In this document: positions 1 to 9,548 of the stretch, piece by piece | Position numbering within the stretch: position 1 is the first letter of the stretch | Layout: the number at the start of each line of letters is the position of its first letter | Source of the DNA: Aliikangiella coralliicola | GTDB taxonomy: Bacteria; Pseudomonadota; Gammaproteobacteria; Enterobacterales; Kangiellaceae | Assembly (NCBI RefSeq): GCF_007004725.1 | Contig: NZ_ML660166.1 | Location: 248,001 to 312,000 of the forward strand | DNA length: 64,000 bases | Direction of reading: 5' to 3' | Notes under the pieces: model-generated | The model's input: only the letters and a program-made list of their open reading frames with translations | Databases searched by the model: none | Told to the model about the DNA's origin: nothing | Made by a program: the position numbers and the translations under genes

Positions 1-3000
1 AAACTAACGAACATATTAAAATAATCGGTCATCTGGGTGAGATAAAGCGCAGTCTCTCGTTGCAAAAATTCCTCTAACGATTCCTTTTTTTCTGGCTGAG
101 AAGACTTGTAATCAATAATCCAGCGAACACCCGAGTCTACAAAAGTCCTGTCGATAATTCTGGTTAAATAATTGCCATGCTCCAGTTTTTTATGCAAAAT
201 CAGTTCACTTTCAGCTTCCTCTTTTGCACTCAAAACAAACCGTCCGAAATCATCATTGAGCGTCTCTTTCAATCCGTATAAAATTTTACTCACTGCATCA
301 TCCAACTCATCATCGGAAAACCAGTGAAGTTGTCTCAGTTGAGCGCTGGTTACTTGTGCCCAATTTTGCGGCAATTCGAATGCATCATGCCAATGTTCGC
401 TCACCCACTGCAATTGGCGATGTAAAACCGTTCCGATTGTGCTCGCTCCATCGGAAATCGCCTGGCCGAGTTCCTCCTGCGCTCCCGCAATCGCTTCACC
501 CGCAGGTAACTCATCAGGTATTGTTTGTTGCGGCATTTGAGCGGTACGAGAAATATTAACTTGCTTGATCATTCTAGATTCATAAAACGAGTCCACCGAC
601 TCAGATTTTTCTTGTTCAATTTGAACAGAATCAGCCAACTTTGAATTGATGTTTTTTCCTTCAAAGCCATTAATGATTTTAAAATCATCCTTAACACCTT
701 GCCATAGCATTGCAAGATAGCTTAGAGAAGTGGCCGGTTTATAAGCTGGCTCAGATGGCGAGCCAGATTTAGAATCAGTTTTTACATTACCTAAAAGATA
801 AAGGTTTTGCTTCGCACGAGTTGCGGCAACGTATAATACTCGCTGATCTTCATACTTTGATTTTTCATTATCTAAGTATGAAATATAACGGTAGACGCTA
901 TCATTTTCTCTACCGGTTTCTTTAGATATGGCGATAAGGTTATGTCCATTGCCTTCTTCATCTAACACTTGCGTCCATTTTAACAACACTTGATCTGCCA
1001 TTTTTTTGCCACTATCCAACCTGGGTAATATGACGGTATCAAACTCCAAGCCCTTCGATTTATGAATGGTCATCACTTGAACTTGACCATCAGCCGCGGG
1101 ACTTGAGGCCGCAAATAGTTGTTCAATCGCTTCGATTACCAGTTGACGATCATTCAATTCGCCACCTTCACTCAATTCCGATAATTTATCCAGACACACG
1201 AGCAAGTCATCTCGCTCGGATTGATAATCAAGCTGAGACAAACCACCCAACGCGACGAAACACCCCAACAGCCACTTACGAAAAGGTTTTCTTCCCTTAA
1301 ACCTGATTGTCGATTGCAAAATTGGTAGAATTTTTTCACACCGCGCTCGTGATCCTTTTGACATCATCGGCATTGCACGAACAATTCTTTCAGGTATCGA
1401 CATGCCTTGCTCTGTTTCTGTGAAAACCTGTTTAATATCCTGTAAATCAAGACCAAACCAGGGCGAACGCATACAAGCCGCCCATGACAATTCATCAAAC
1501 TGGTCGCACAACGCAAACGCCAGGCTAGTCAAATCTGATACGATTATTTTTTGCGAAAGCCGATCAATTTCAACCGCTTCAAAATCAATATTGTTTTGAT
1601 TAAGCAACTCGATAATTTCAGTGAAGTTTGTTCTGCTTCTCGCTAGAATTGCGAGGGTTTTCTTCTTTTCGAGTTGCCGGTTTTCATCAAGGTGACTTTG
1701 GACTATTTCAATAACTTTGTTGGCTTGTGCGATATTATTGTCCGCATCTACAGTGAAGAAACTTTCAACCTGGGCGCTCTTACTGCTTTGATTGAAAGCA
1801 ACAGAGTCAGCATAACTCACCGCTGAAAATGTCAAATCTTCTTCTTCCGGCATAATTTGGCTAAATTGCCTATTAACCCAGTCAACGATTGTTTTGTGAG
1901 AGCGAAAGTTGACTTTTAGCTGGCGAAATTTTGGTTTTATAATACCGATTCCTCGATTTCTAATTCTCATGAATAAGCTGACATTCGCGTCGCGAAACCG
2001 ATAAATCGATTGCATCGGATCGCCGACCAAAAATAAAGTTCGCCCACTATCGCGTTCCCAACCTGCCGTTAGCAATTTAATTAATTCGATCTGCGGCGTC
2101 GACGTATCCTGGAACTCATCAATAAGAATATGCTCCAATTTATAATCGAGTGCCAAAGCCAGATCTGAAGGCATATCTTCATGTCCAAGCGCTTCGAGAG
2201 AAGCAAGCGCCAGTTCGGAAAAGTCGATTACGTTATGACGACTAAAAACAATTTTGAGATGAGCTAACGCAACCGGTAATAGCGCGATGGCAGAATTTAA
2301 ACTTTGGTAGGTTTGTTCTTTGTCAGATTGTTCATGACTAAGAGGTTCAGAATCGAAGCCATCTTGTTCCGTGTGAACAAAATTGTAACGGTCGGGTAAA
2401 ATCGTTACCTGGTAAAGTAAGCTCCCGACACCTGAATGAGCCTTCAAACACTTAGCGATTTCGTCAACTCGTTTTTTGTTTTGTTTAAATTGTTGTTTTT
2501 CTATTTCGTCTTTGGCATTTTTTTCTGGTGGAAACCCGTTTTTTACATTGAAACGGCTGAGTATTTCTCCTTTACCACTCGCTTTCAAAAATAGTTCAGC
2601 GATAGCTTTCCACAAATACAACTCCTCAGCTAACTCAACTTCATGCTCAAAAAAGTCGCTCTCTTCGTAGTTGGCAGATATACAGGTCTTTTTGTCGAGC
2701 CAATCAGGACGGACAATTGCATCCACCGGTTGAAGGTCACACAAATAATGTTTAGTTACCTTTTCACTATTTCTCAACACAGCACTGGCTTGATTAAGCA
2801 AAGCCGGTAATTCACTAAGAACATCAACAGGAATTATGTCGTAAATGTTCTTCAACGTGTTTCGTACGACAACATCCAGAGAACGTGCCAGTAATTGCTG
2901 ATTAAACCGACGACCATGTGCGCCAATTTGCGCCAACCATTGCAACCTTTTCCCAAGCATTTGCGCGATCAATTCACTAACCAGATTTAGGTTATTATCT

Positions 3001-3530
3001 TTATGCTTAAGCAGCTGCTTAATATCTTCAGCAGTTTTATCGCCATTAGAAATAGATGCCAACAAATTATCTGCGGCCTCACGGTAATATTTAAATGCAT
3101 TTTCAGCAATCGCCGGCAGGGCTCCTGTCTGCGATAGCAATGGTAACGCAGCGCTCAAACTGGCCGATAAACTATCAATGGTAGTCACGTTCAAACGCGA
3201 AGCGTTTTCAACCAGATGCCAATTTTTTTCTTTGTCCCGTTTCAGTACCTTTTTTGCCATTTTCCAACGAAATCGTTCATGAGGCGCTTCTGGTTCTGGT
3301 CCTTGCGCTAAAGTTAATGCAGAGACCACTCGGCTTCGCATTTCAGCGGCTGCTTTTCGGGTAAAAGTAATCGCAAGAATATTTTCCGGTTTTTCTACAG
3401 CGGCTAACAACGCAAGGATTCTCTGAGTGAGTAACTCAGTCTTACCAGACCCTGCCGGAGCCTGCACAATATACGACTCAACCGGGTTAAGCACCTCTTC
3501 TCGCACTGACTGATCAATTACATTACTCAT
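1..3530 (-). CDS. UvrD/RecB-type helicase-nuclease, AddA-like (3' end outside window)
   Basis: Superfamily 1 helicase fused to a RecB-type nuclease, expected to process double-strand breaks with the AddB-like partner encoded just upstream. Reading from the ATG at 3530, Walker A APAGSGKT lies at residues 24-31, the Walker B motif DEFQDT starts at D471, and a late motif reads VMTIHKSKGLEF. The nuclease motif IIDYKSS has D1140 and K1142. The frame stays open to base 1, so only the extreme C-terminus is missing. Its start overlaps the partner's stop by 8 bp (ATGAGTAA), implying translational coupling. Family assignment is firm. Equating it with AddA rather than another UvrD/RecB fusion is an inference. 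Confidence 0.9.
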   Translation of the reverse strand, partial: MSNVIDQSVREEVLNPVESYIVQAPAGSGKTELLTQRILALLAAVEKPENILAITFTRKAAAEMRSRVVSALTLAQGPEPEAPHERFRWKMAKKVLKRDKEKNWHLVENASRLNVTTIDSLSASLSAALPLLSQTGALPAIAENAFKYYREAADNLLASISNGDKTAEDIKQLLKHKDNNLNLVSELIAQMLGKRLQWLAQIGAHGRRFNQQLLARSLDVVVRNTLKNIYDIIPVDVLSELPALLNQASAVLRNSEKVTKHYLCDLQPVDAIVRPDWLDKKTCISANYEESDFFEHEVELAEELYLWKAIAELFLKASGKGEILSRFNVKNGFPPEKNAKDEIEKQQFKQNKKRVDEIAKCLKAHSGVGSLLYQVTILPDRYNFVHTEQDGFDSEPLSHEQSDKEQTYQSLNSAIALLPVALAHLKIVFSRHNVIDFSELALASLEALGHEDMPSDLALALDYKLEHILIDEFQDTSTPQIELIKLLTAGWERDSGRTLFLVGDPMQSIYRFRDANVSLFMRIRNRGIGIIKPKFRQLKVNFRSHKTIVDWVNRQFSQIMPEEEDLTFSAVSYADSVAFNQSSKSAQVESFFTVDADNNIAQANKVIEIVQSHLDENRQLEKKKTLAILARSRTNFTEIIELLNQNNIDFEAVEIDRLSQKIIVSDLTSLAFALCDQFDELSWAACMRSPWFGLDLQDIKQVFTETEQGMSIPERIVRAMPMMSKGSRARCEKILPILQSTIRFKGRKPFRKWLLGCFVALGGLSQLDYQSERDDLLVCLDKLSELSEGGELNDRQLVIEAIEQLFAASSPAADGQVQVMTIHKSKGLEFDTVILPRLDSGKKMADQVLLKWTQVLDEEGNGHNLIAISKETGRENDSVYRYISYLDNEKSKYEDQRVLYVAATRAKQNLYLLGNVKTDSKSGSPSEPAYKPATSLSYLAMLWQGVKDDFKIINGFEGKNINSKLADSVQIEQEKSESVDSFYESRMIKQVNISRTAQMPQQTIPDELPAGEAIAGAQEELGQAISDGASTIGTVLHRQLQWVSEHWHDAFELPQNWAQVTSAQLRQLHWFSDDELDDAVSKILYGLKETLNDDFGRFVLSAKEEAESELILHKKLEHGNYLTRIIDRTFVDSGVRWIIDYKSSQPEKKESLEEFLQRETALYLTQMTDYFNMFVS

Positions 3531-6288
3531 CGCTGGATTTACTTTTTCCTGTGTCACTAACGGTTAATTCTTCTGCCTCGGGTTGCGTCTCAGATATCCT
3601 GCAAAAAGCTGAAAATTCGCAATATCGACACGATTCAGTTCTACTTTTGGGAGATACCGGCATATCACCGCTTGAAATTTTTTCAACCAGCGCTTCGAGG
3701 TTTCTCTTCCACTGTTGCGCAAGGGATGCCGACCTATCAATCAATTCGGCATTACTTTGTAAATATTTGGTTTTATCTTTTTCCTGTCCCAACCCTTTTT
3801 CTAAAAATCGATAAGTGGTTTCATCTGCTTTGTCATCACTTTTTTGATTTGATTTTTGTTCATTAAACCAAACGCCACTTATCGATATTTCGCCAGTTTT
3901 AATTTTAGCGTAGGATAAACTTTCAATCATTTCGTCACTACATGCCAAAACATAAGCAGGCATTTGGGCTTCTTCCGGTCTTTTTCCCAACCATTTTTTA
4001 AAATCCGTTTGCCCTGTTTTATAATCGATAATCTCAATGCTACCGCTTTGCTGTTCACTGTCATTAGTAATCCGATCAATTCGATCTACTCGAAATTTAA
4101 ACTCTAACTGACCGAGACGTAGACTTTTATCAACTTCTGTTTCAACTTCAAAAGGTTTGCGCGTCTTCTCTAATTCAAGCCACTCACAAATTTGTGAAAT
4201 AAGTTTTTGATATTCGATATCAATGATTTCCGCAGGCGCGCTGGCAAAGAGTTCAGATTCAAATTCAGATTTTGATGTTTCTAAAATACGCGCAACTTGT
4301 TGCTTAATTTCAGTTGGAGAAAGCGACAATAATTTTGCTTGAGTTTTTAGTTCATCCCACAAAAGCTCCATCGAACGATGTAGCCAGGCGCCTTTGGTTT
4401 TTGCTTCAATTCCCTTTACTTGCTGTTGCGTACCTCTCAATTGAAACTGAAACCTGGCCATCGCTTTAAACGGGCAACTGGCATATTGACCGAGTAGATA
4501 AGCACCACCGGAAATTTTACCGGCAGGCAGTTCCACATTGTCATCGTAACGCCAATGATAATCAGGAGTCACCGGCAACAAAGGCTCTAAGATTTGAGCG
4601 TTAATATTTTCCTCTGTTGGAAATCGAATAAAAAATGGAGATGCGGTGGAAAGTTCATCATCAGCTGCAACACTCTCGGTTATCCAGATTTGACTGGCAC
4701 TTTGTAATAAAGATTGCGACAAACTTTGAGCGTACTCAAACTCGCGCTCAGCAGAACATGACGGCATAGCGTTAGCTTGCTGAAAAGCAATTGGTAAAAA
4801 CGGGTTTGATTTTACTTTTTGCGGCCAATTATCGCGATTAAATCCAACTAAAATCGTCTTATCAAATACCAGACCGCTGGCCTCGAGAACTCCTAGCACA
4901 TGAACATTCGTTCTGTCGCTGGGAAGTTGGAAAGCGGTTTGCTTTAGCAGCTGTAATAAAAATTCTCGCGCGAGATTAACTTTAACTTTTTTATAGACGA
5001 TGGCTAACTTTGATGTTTGTTTTATCAGAGCCTTAAACTCAACCAATAACTTCTGCTCTGCCTCATCAAAGTCGTACTCATGGCACCAACCCCACTGGCG
5101 TAATACTGAATTCCAGAAATCCCCCCAGGCAGTCATCGTCCTTGAGTAATTTTGTCTATTTTGCAGTTCATCGATTCTTTGCCGTAAAACAGAAAGCTTT
5201 GAGGATTCCGGTGACTGGTCAATAGCATTAATTAAGTAATGGTAGGAATATTTCGCATAAGCCAACAAACCTTGTTGGTAAAGAAAGCGTTTGATTGAGC
5301 CTTCCTCTGCCCCCCAATTGATATATGGCGTGTTTTTGATAAATAACAGTGATTGCAGATCCAAGCCTGAGCTTTGAAAACTGATTATTTTAACTGCTGC
5401 CGACACCATCGGCATTTGCTGAATAGGCTGACCGGCAGACACATTGTATTGACATTTTTTGAGAGAATTCCATGGCAAAGATTCATCTGGCTGAAAATAG
5501 TCACTAAAGATTTGATGAACCAGGTCGAGATGACTTGCCAACTGATTAACAACAACGGCGACGGAAGTCGTCGATGAATCGGCGGCGGAATCTCTGGCTA
5601 TGGCTGCTGCAATTTCTACTTCCTGTCTAAAATCTAATACTTCAATTCTCGATACTTTATCTGCCGAGCATTTTGCTGTGAATTCATTCACTTCAATATT
5701 AAAAGACTGGCATTTCTTAAATAATGATTTTTCTGCCGGCGTTAGTTGGTTAAAACCGACCAAAACAATTTTCGTCGGCAGCCTGTCAGTAACCAGATCT
5801 AATCTATCTAATACGAAATTGGTAATCGCAAATTCTGGAATTAGTGCTTTATCCTGTAAAAATGACTCTAGTTGTTTGCTCCACCGAATAAAGTAATGGT
5901 GTTCCGGCACTTCAGCCTGTTCGATATCATCAATGCACAATTCCCATTGTATAAGGTTTCTGTACGCTTCCAACGCTTTTTCAGCAACCCCTAATTCGTT
6001 CGTCAGTTGCCAATTGTCTGTGTTGGCTATTTGTTCTTTTAACCAGGTTTTTAGTTCCAGGTTTCCAATAATTGACGGAATAGACTCGATAAATGAAATT
6101 TCCTGCCACAGGTTCTGCAACCATTGAGACAAAGATAAAACATCAGGTGCTCTTACAACTTGTCGCTCTGCTTCGTTCTTTAATGCACCAACGACCACTG
6201 CTCCCTGGGTTCGTGAGTTGGGTGTCAGTATTAAAGTCGAATCATCGACAAGCGTGGCCAGTTCATCGTAATTGATGCTGATGGGCAT
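3523..6288 (-). CDS. AddB-like PD-(D/E)XK nuclease, probable DNA repair protein
   Basis: 921-residue protein resembling the gammaproteobacterial AddB relatives called 'probable DNA repair protein'. The C-terminal nuclease carries IIDYKTG with D755 and K757. Four cysteines are placed as in the AddB 4Fe-4S nuclease: C605 in ASCPFKAMARF, then C887-x2-C890-x5-C896. The N-terminus begins LILTPNSRTQGAV, where AddB helicases would have Walker A, and no GKT/GKS is present. The helicase half is therefore probably inactive. First gene of a two-gene operon with the AddA-like helicase (8-bp overlap). The pair would stand in for RecBCD, though absence of recBCD cannot be judged from this window. Confidence 0.85.
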   Translation of the reverse strand: MPISINYDELATLVDDSTLILTPNSRTQGAVVVGALKNEAERQVVRAPDVLSLSQWLQNLWQEISFIESIPSIIGNLELKTWLKEQIANTDNWQLTNELGVAEKALEAYRNLIQWELCIDDIEQAEVPEHHYFIRWSKQLESFLQDKALIPEFAITNFVLDRLDLVTDRLPTKIVLVGFNQLTPAEKSLFKKCQSFNIEVNEFTAKCSADKVSRIEVLDFRQEVEIAAAIARDSAADSSTTSVAVVVNQLASHLDLVHQIFSDYFQPDESLPWNSLKKCQYNVSAGQPIQQMPMVSAAVKIISFQSSGLDLQSLLFIKNTPYINWGAEEGSIKRFLYQQGLLAYAKYSYHYLINAIDQSPESSKLSVLRQRIDELQNRQNYSRTMTAWGDFWNSVLRQWGWCHEYDFDEAEQKLLVEFKALIKQTSKLAIVYKKVKVNLAREFLLQLLKQTAFQLPSDRTNVHVLGVLEASGLVFDKTILVGFNRDNWPQKVKSNPFLPIAFQQANAMPSCSAEREFEYAQSLSQSLLQSASQIWITESVAADDELSTASPFFIRFPTEENINAQILEPLLPVTPDYHWRYDDNVELPAGKISGGAYLLGQYASCPFKAMARFQFQLRGTQQQVKGIEAKTKGAWLHRSMELLWDELKTQAKLLSLSPTEIKQQVARILETSKSEFESELFASAPAEIIDIEYQKLISQICEWLELEKTRKPFEVETEVDKSLRLGQLEFKFRVDRIDRITNDSEQQSGSIEIIDYKTGQTDFKKWLGKRPEEAQMPAYVLACSDEMIESLSYAKIKTGEISISGVWFNEQKSNQKSDDKADETTYRFLEKGLGQEKDKTKYLQSNAELIDRSASLAQQWKRNLEALVEKISSGDMPVSPKSRTESCRYCEFSAFCRISETQPEAEELTVSDTGKSKSSDE

Positions 6289-6608
6289 GAAATTAAGTTC
6301 TCTATTCGCTTTTTATTAGAATTTTTATCTGCAACTCTATCTAACATCGAAGAATCAAGTTATCTGATTGTCTTAGTTTAGTGGTCTTAGTTTAGTAAAA
6401 CTCAATCGATGACAGAAGAAACATTAAGCGCCTTCATTCGCTTAAAATAGCCGCTTAAAATTGCTTGAAACAAAGCCATTTACAATCGCAGATATTGTGG
6501 GGTACATATTAATGGGTTACAAGGCGCATTTTAAGGTCTAAACAGAAATGTTTTAAAGAATATTATGGTTTTGTTGATTTAGCAGGCCTTATCACTTTCT
6601 TTCAGGCA
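6289..6608. other. Intergenic region upstream of the AddB-like gene
   Basis: About 320 bp without a credible gene. It must hold the promoter of the minus-strand AddAB-like operon, because the small RNA upstream ends in its own terminator. I could not pick a convincing -35/-10 pair. Confidence 0.5.
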
Positions 6609-6610
6609 TT

Positions 6611-6640
6611 AAAAAAGGCAGCTAAGAAGCTGCCTTTTTT
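6611..6640 (-). terminator. Intrinsic terminator of the CsrB-like RNA
   Basis: Seven-bp perfect GC-rich stem GGCAGCT/AGCTGCC (6617-6623 with 6628-6634), 4-nt loop, and six T residues on either side. On the minus strand it ends the GGA-rich RNA. The A/T symmetry would let it work on the plus strand too. Confidence 0.9.
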
Positions 6641-6901
6641 AAATTTCTTCGACCTATCCAAGTATAATCCGTTGCCGTTTCCGATTTGGCTCCGTCAAAT
6701 TCCTCAAGTCCTTCTCTCAATTCCATTGACAGGTAACCCTTTTACCACTATCCAATAAATCCTTTGCAATCCATGCCGTCTTCCTGACATATTCCTTTCT
6801 CACACCTACTAAGTTCGTCTTTGAACTTATCCATCACACCAGTTTCCTACCGGTCGCTTTTCCCTTAAGCGGTGTTTCCTTGTCAATTCATCCTTGGCAC
6901 A
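6611..6901 (-). ncRNA. csrB: CsrB/RsmB-family CsrA-sequestering small RNA
   Basis: On the minus strand the roughly 290-nt stretch between a promoter-like element and a strong terminator contains 17 GGA trinucleotides (6657-6893). They are spaced about 10-20 nt apart, many in contexts such as AAGGA, CAGGA, ATGGA and TAGGA. This is the hallmark of CsrB/RsmB RNAs, which titrate the translational regulator CsrA/RsmA. No plausible open reading frame covers the region on this strand. It lies in a long gap between the AddAB-like operon and a kinase-like gene. The 5' end is estimated from the promoter and is good to about 10 nt. The family call comes from motif density and architecture, not from a covariance search. 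Confidence 0.82.
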
Positions 6902-6907
6902 GGAGAA

Positions 6908-6935
6908 ATTCTAGTCGAAACAGATTTACAAACAA
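6908..6935 (-). promoter_or_regulatory. Candidate sigma-70 promoter of the CsrB-like RNA
   Basis: Minus-strand -35 TTGTTT (6930-6935), 16-bp spacer, -10 TAGAAT (6908-6913). It would start transcription near 6901, just before the first GGA motif. Confidence 0.55.
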
Positions 6936-6958
6936 GCGAGAAGTTTCCAAGTTTTTGA

Positions 6959-6975
6959 AGGACAGCGATTGTCCT
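6959..6975. promoter_or_regulatory. Palindrome upstream of the CsrB-like RNA promoter
   Basis: Perfect inverted repeat AGGACA-N5-TGTCCT centred about 66 bp upstream of the inferred start. It sits where an upstream activator site of a BarA/UvrY (GacS/GacA) response regulator would lie. The half-site differs from the known TGTAAG-N6-CTTACA consensus, so the regulator's identity is open. Confidence 0.4.
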
Positions 6976-7077
6976 GACATTTGAAAAAAGTTAATAAATT
7001 ATATTTATCAATAAGTTAAGCGTTTTTTTATAAAATGGAAGGCATTAATTCTTAACTGTTTTTAGGCGATATCCCAC

Positions 7078-7104
7078 GGCTTTGTGAGAGATATCTCACA
7101 AGCC
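7078..7104. repeat. Inverted repeat in the gap after the CsrB-like RNA
   Basis: TGTGAGA (7083-7089) pairs with TCTCACA (7094-7100) across a GATA loop, extended by GGCT/AGCC with one bulged T. There is no T-tract on either side, so it does not look like an ordinary terminator. The rest of 6976-7317 is AT-rich with no gene that I can support. Confidence 0.5.
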
Positions 7105-7317
7105 CCCGAGGAAAAATCCTACACGACTTATTTTTCGGATTGGCGCATAAACTGGAACTCATTAAGAAATCAAACCAATAATCTCAATACGCGTTAAAAA
7201 AATCGAATTTGAGACCTTCGATTGCGGGAAATACAGCATCAAATTCTGAAACATCAAAGTTGATCATAGAGGTCAAAAAACAAACAATAGAACCGTCAAA
7301 GTTTGAATATTGTCGCT

Positions 7318-8439
7318 CTATTGGGATATTCCCACGGGATAAACCACAAAATCACGATACCCGGTAATAACCCTTTTTCTGCCAACAAGCTCATTATCGA
7401 GTGCCGCGTCACCTGTATCGGTTAATAAAGGCCTTCCATCTAATTGATTGAGTTTGGACTTGGTCGCAATCACCTCAAAATTTTTCCAGCCTGCCTGACG
7501 AATCACTTCGGGGCTGTACTGATGATTACCTCTGCCGAGTATATGCCCCTGGCCACCTATCACGGTAATGATAAACTTAAGTTGTTTTCCTTGCGCCAAT
7601 AGTTCGAGGAAATCTTTCTCAATGGCGTCTTCTCGGTATAGTTCGCCCTGAAAAACGATATCAGATCCAAGTAGTGTGTTGTTCAAATTAAGCTGTTCCA
7701 TCACTACCGCACAAGTTGTTCCAGAACCAATAACGTAATAAGTGTCGTCTTCCATTGACTCAATGACTTCCGCTGCAATATCGTCAAGGACAAGCTCTTC
7801 TAATTCTCGACCACCACTTTTGACCGCCTGAACATAAGCGAGTGCACCCGGGACATTAAGATTGCCATACTGCCTTGCTTTGACGACCCCCTCTCTGAAA
7901 GCATTTTCGTCAATATCCATCACATCTGCCGACAGCAAGCTCAAAATCTTACCTTCGATCATTTCCTTGACCAATAATCCCGCAGCCTGGGGAGTGATAG
8001 CGTAAACGCCTGAGTGAATCTTGACGCCGGCAGGAATACCAAGAACTAGCTGTTCTTCGTCACATACCTGGTAAATATTTCGCGCCGTTCCATCACCACC
8101 AGCAAACAACAACAGATCAACTCCCTGCTGCTGAATAACCTTAACCGCATTGCAGGTGTCCTTCTCGGTCGAAGGTTGTTCAGCCTGCACTAGCGTGTGA
8201 TATGAAAAACCGAGTCGACGGCATAGGTCTTCCCCCATATCTCCCGATACGGTAAACACTTCAAATGAGTCAGCTAGCGGCAATAGGACCTCGAGCGCAA
8301 TAGAAGCTTTTGACTGTGCAAGTTTGATCGCTCCCATCTGCATGGCTTTTTCGCGAATCGTTTGTCCATCGCTTCCTTTTAATCCAATACGCCCGCCGAT
8401 ACCAGCAAAAGGATTAACGATTAAGCCAAGTTTAAACAT
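7318..8439 (-). CDS. ATP-NAD kinase family protein (AcoX-like)
   Basis: 373-residue protein with the NAD-kinase/diacylglycerol-kinase fold signature. The N-terminus is GLIVNPFAGIGG (residues 5-16) and the nucleotide-binding motif GGDGT lies at 114-118, within LLLFAGGDGTARN. This matches the predicted ATP/polyphosphate-dependent NAD-kinase-like family related to AcoX, not the shorter canonical NadK. The true substrate of this family is not established. Its ATG lies inside the end of epmC (8-bp overlap, ATGTTTAA), so the two are co-translated. Confidence 0.8.
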   Translation of the reverse strand: MFKLGLIVNPFAGIGGRIGLKGSDGQTIREKAMQMGAIKLAQSKASIALEVLLPLADSFEVFTVSGDMGEDLCRRLGFSYHTLVQAEQPSTEKDTCNAVKVIQQQGVDLLLFAGGDGTARNIYQVCDEEQLVLGIPAGVKIHSGVYAITPQAAGLLVKEMIEGKILSLLSADVMDIDENAFREGVVKARQYGNLNVPGALAYVQAVKSGGRELEELVLDDIAAEVIESMEDDTYYVIGSGTTCAVVMEQLNLNNTLLGSDIVFQGELYREDAIEKDFLELLAQGKQLKFIITVIGGQGHILGRGNHQYSPEVIRQAGWKNFEVIATKSKLNQLDGRPLLTDTGDAALDNELVGRKRVITGYRDFVVYPVGISQ

Positions 8440-9034
8440 TTTGAATTCCCACTAGTGAAGACTGATTTTCATACTTTTCCTGACGGTCATCGACTAAAGT
8501 GTCAGGCAATATTTGCTGGATTGTTAAGTCGCGGTTAAAGTGTTGTCTTAATGTATTGAAGAGTAATGCCGCACGCGTTGGTAAAGAATCATTCATTAAA
8601 TAATCTTTTAGCTGCTCAGTCACCGATTTTTTGAATGATGCCGAAGCGTCAATGTTTTGCGAAACATTGTCAGCGGAAAAATTGAAAATATGATTACAGG
8701 CTAAAGAAAGCGCCCATTCTATCGCTTGCGGCTTAACCTCAACTTTTTCAAACTCAAGTTGTTCCTGTAACGATCGCCCTTCTGGTTTATACCAATATCC
8801 AAAATCATCCAGGCCACGACGTTTTACTCCGGCAACACACCAATGGGCGATTTCATGCAATGCGCTAGAGAGAAAGTCTTCTCGGGAGTATATGATAGCA
8901 GGCGATCCCCCTTTTGCCGCACGATAAAAGGGCTCGTCTGCGCCAATTTGTAAACGAACATTTTCACTCTGAAAGAACAGCTGATTAAAGATTTCTACCA
9001 ACTTATCTAACTTTGGGGCCTTACCCGACATCAT
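8432..9034 (-). CDS. epmC: Elongation factor P hydroxylase EpmC
   Basis: 200-residue protein matching EpmC (YfcM), which hydroxylates the lysyl-lysine that EpmA/EpmB install on elongation factor P. The metal-binding motif is HEIAHWC (H60, E61, H64), followed by a conserved stretch ending EVKPQAIEWALS. Length is close to the E. coli enzyme. Two adjacent ATGs (9034 and 9031) are possible starts, and neither has a strong ribosome site. It is the first gene of a pair with the downstream ATP-NAD kinase-like gene. Its presence predicts an EpmA/EpmB-modified EF-P elsewhere in the genome. Confidence 0.9.
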   Translation of the reverse strand: MMSGKAPKLDKLVEIFNQLFFQSENVRLQIGADEPFYRAAKGGSPAIIYSREDFLSSALHEIAHWCVAGVKRRGLDDFGYWYKPEGRSLQEQLEFEKVEVKPQAIEWALSLACNHIFNFSADNVSQNIDASASFKKSVTEQLKDYLMNDSLPTRAALLFNTLRQHFNRDLTIQQILPDTLVDDRQEKYENQSSLVGIQNV

Positions 9035-9207
9035 AAATCCAGGAATTCAACAAATTAGTAAGCAATTTTAATGCTCATTTGCAAACTATTCACTATAATT
9101 ATGGTAATTATCTTTGGGATTTTAATGATAACTGGATTCATTTTTAAATGATTTTGGTTTTAAACGGCGATATTCACTATTCCGTCTTCTAATCTCAATC
9201 AGAGTAA

Positions 9208-9233
9208 TTGATCAATTAGAAATACTTGATCAA
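9208..9233. repeat. Paired TTGATCAA palindromes
   Basis: Two copies of the 8-bp palindrome TTGATCAA, 18 bp apart, 40-66 bp upstream of the small gene at 9274. They could be a tandem operator on one face of the helix. No regulator can be named. Confidence 0.35.
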
Positions 9234-9273
9234 CTAAAGCTATTTAAGTCAGTCACTTTCAGTCAAAGTTGTT

Positions 9274-9528
9274 ATGAGTGAGCAAATTTTAAAAGTTGAA
9301 GCCGATCCTCGCGATCAAGCCTGTATTCAGATTACCCTGCGCCATTCTCCCAGAAAATTTCAATTCTGGCGCTCAGCGACGCCACAAGTGGTGGTGTACA
9401 AGGGCCATGGCAATAATTGGTATCGCCTGCCGTCGTTTAAACCCGCACCATCGAGATTAATTCCTTTACTTAAAGCGATTTCTTACGGGCCGCAATTTAA
9501 GCACCTCCGCTACAGAATTTATAACTAG
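9274..9528 (+). CDS. Small conserved-looking protein, unknown function
   Basis: 84-residue basic soluble protein rich in aromatics (KFQFWRSATPQVVVYKGHGNNWYRLP), with no signal peptide or membrane segment. I do not recognise the family. It is supported as a gene by an intact frame filling the gap between divergent genes, a compact folded-looking composition and no overlap with another gene. It runs convergently into fabR, with only 20 bp between the two stop codons. Confidence 0.6.
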   Translation: MSEQILKVEADPRDQACIQITLRHSPRKFQFWRSATPQVVVYKGHGNNWYRLPSFKPAPSRLIPLLKAISYGPQFKHLRYRIYN

Positions 9529-9548
9529 GGCGTGTTGCCCTGATCTGA

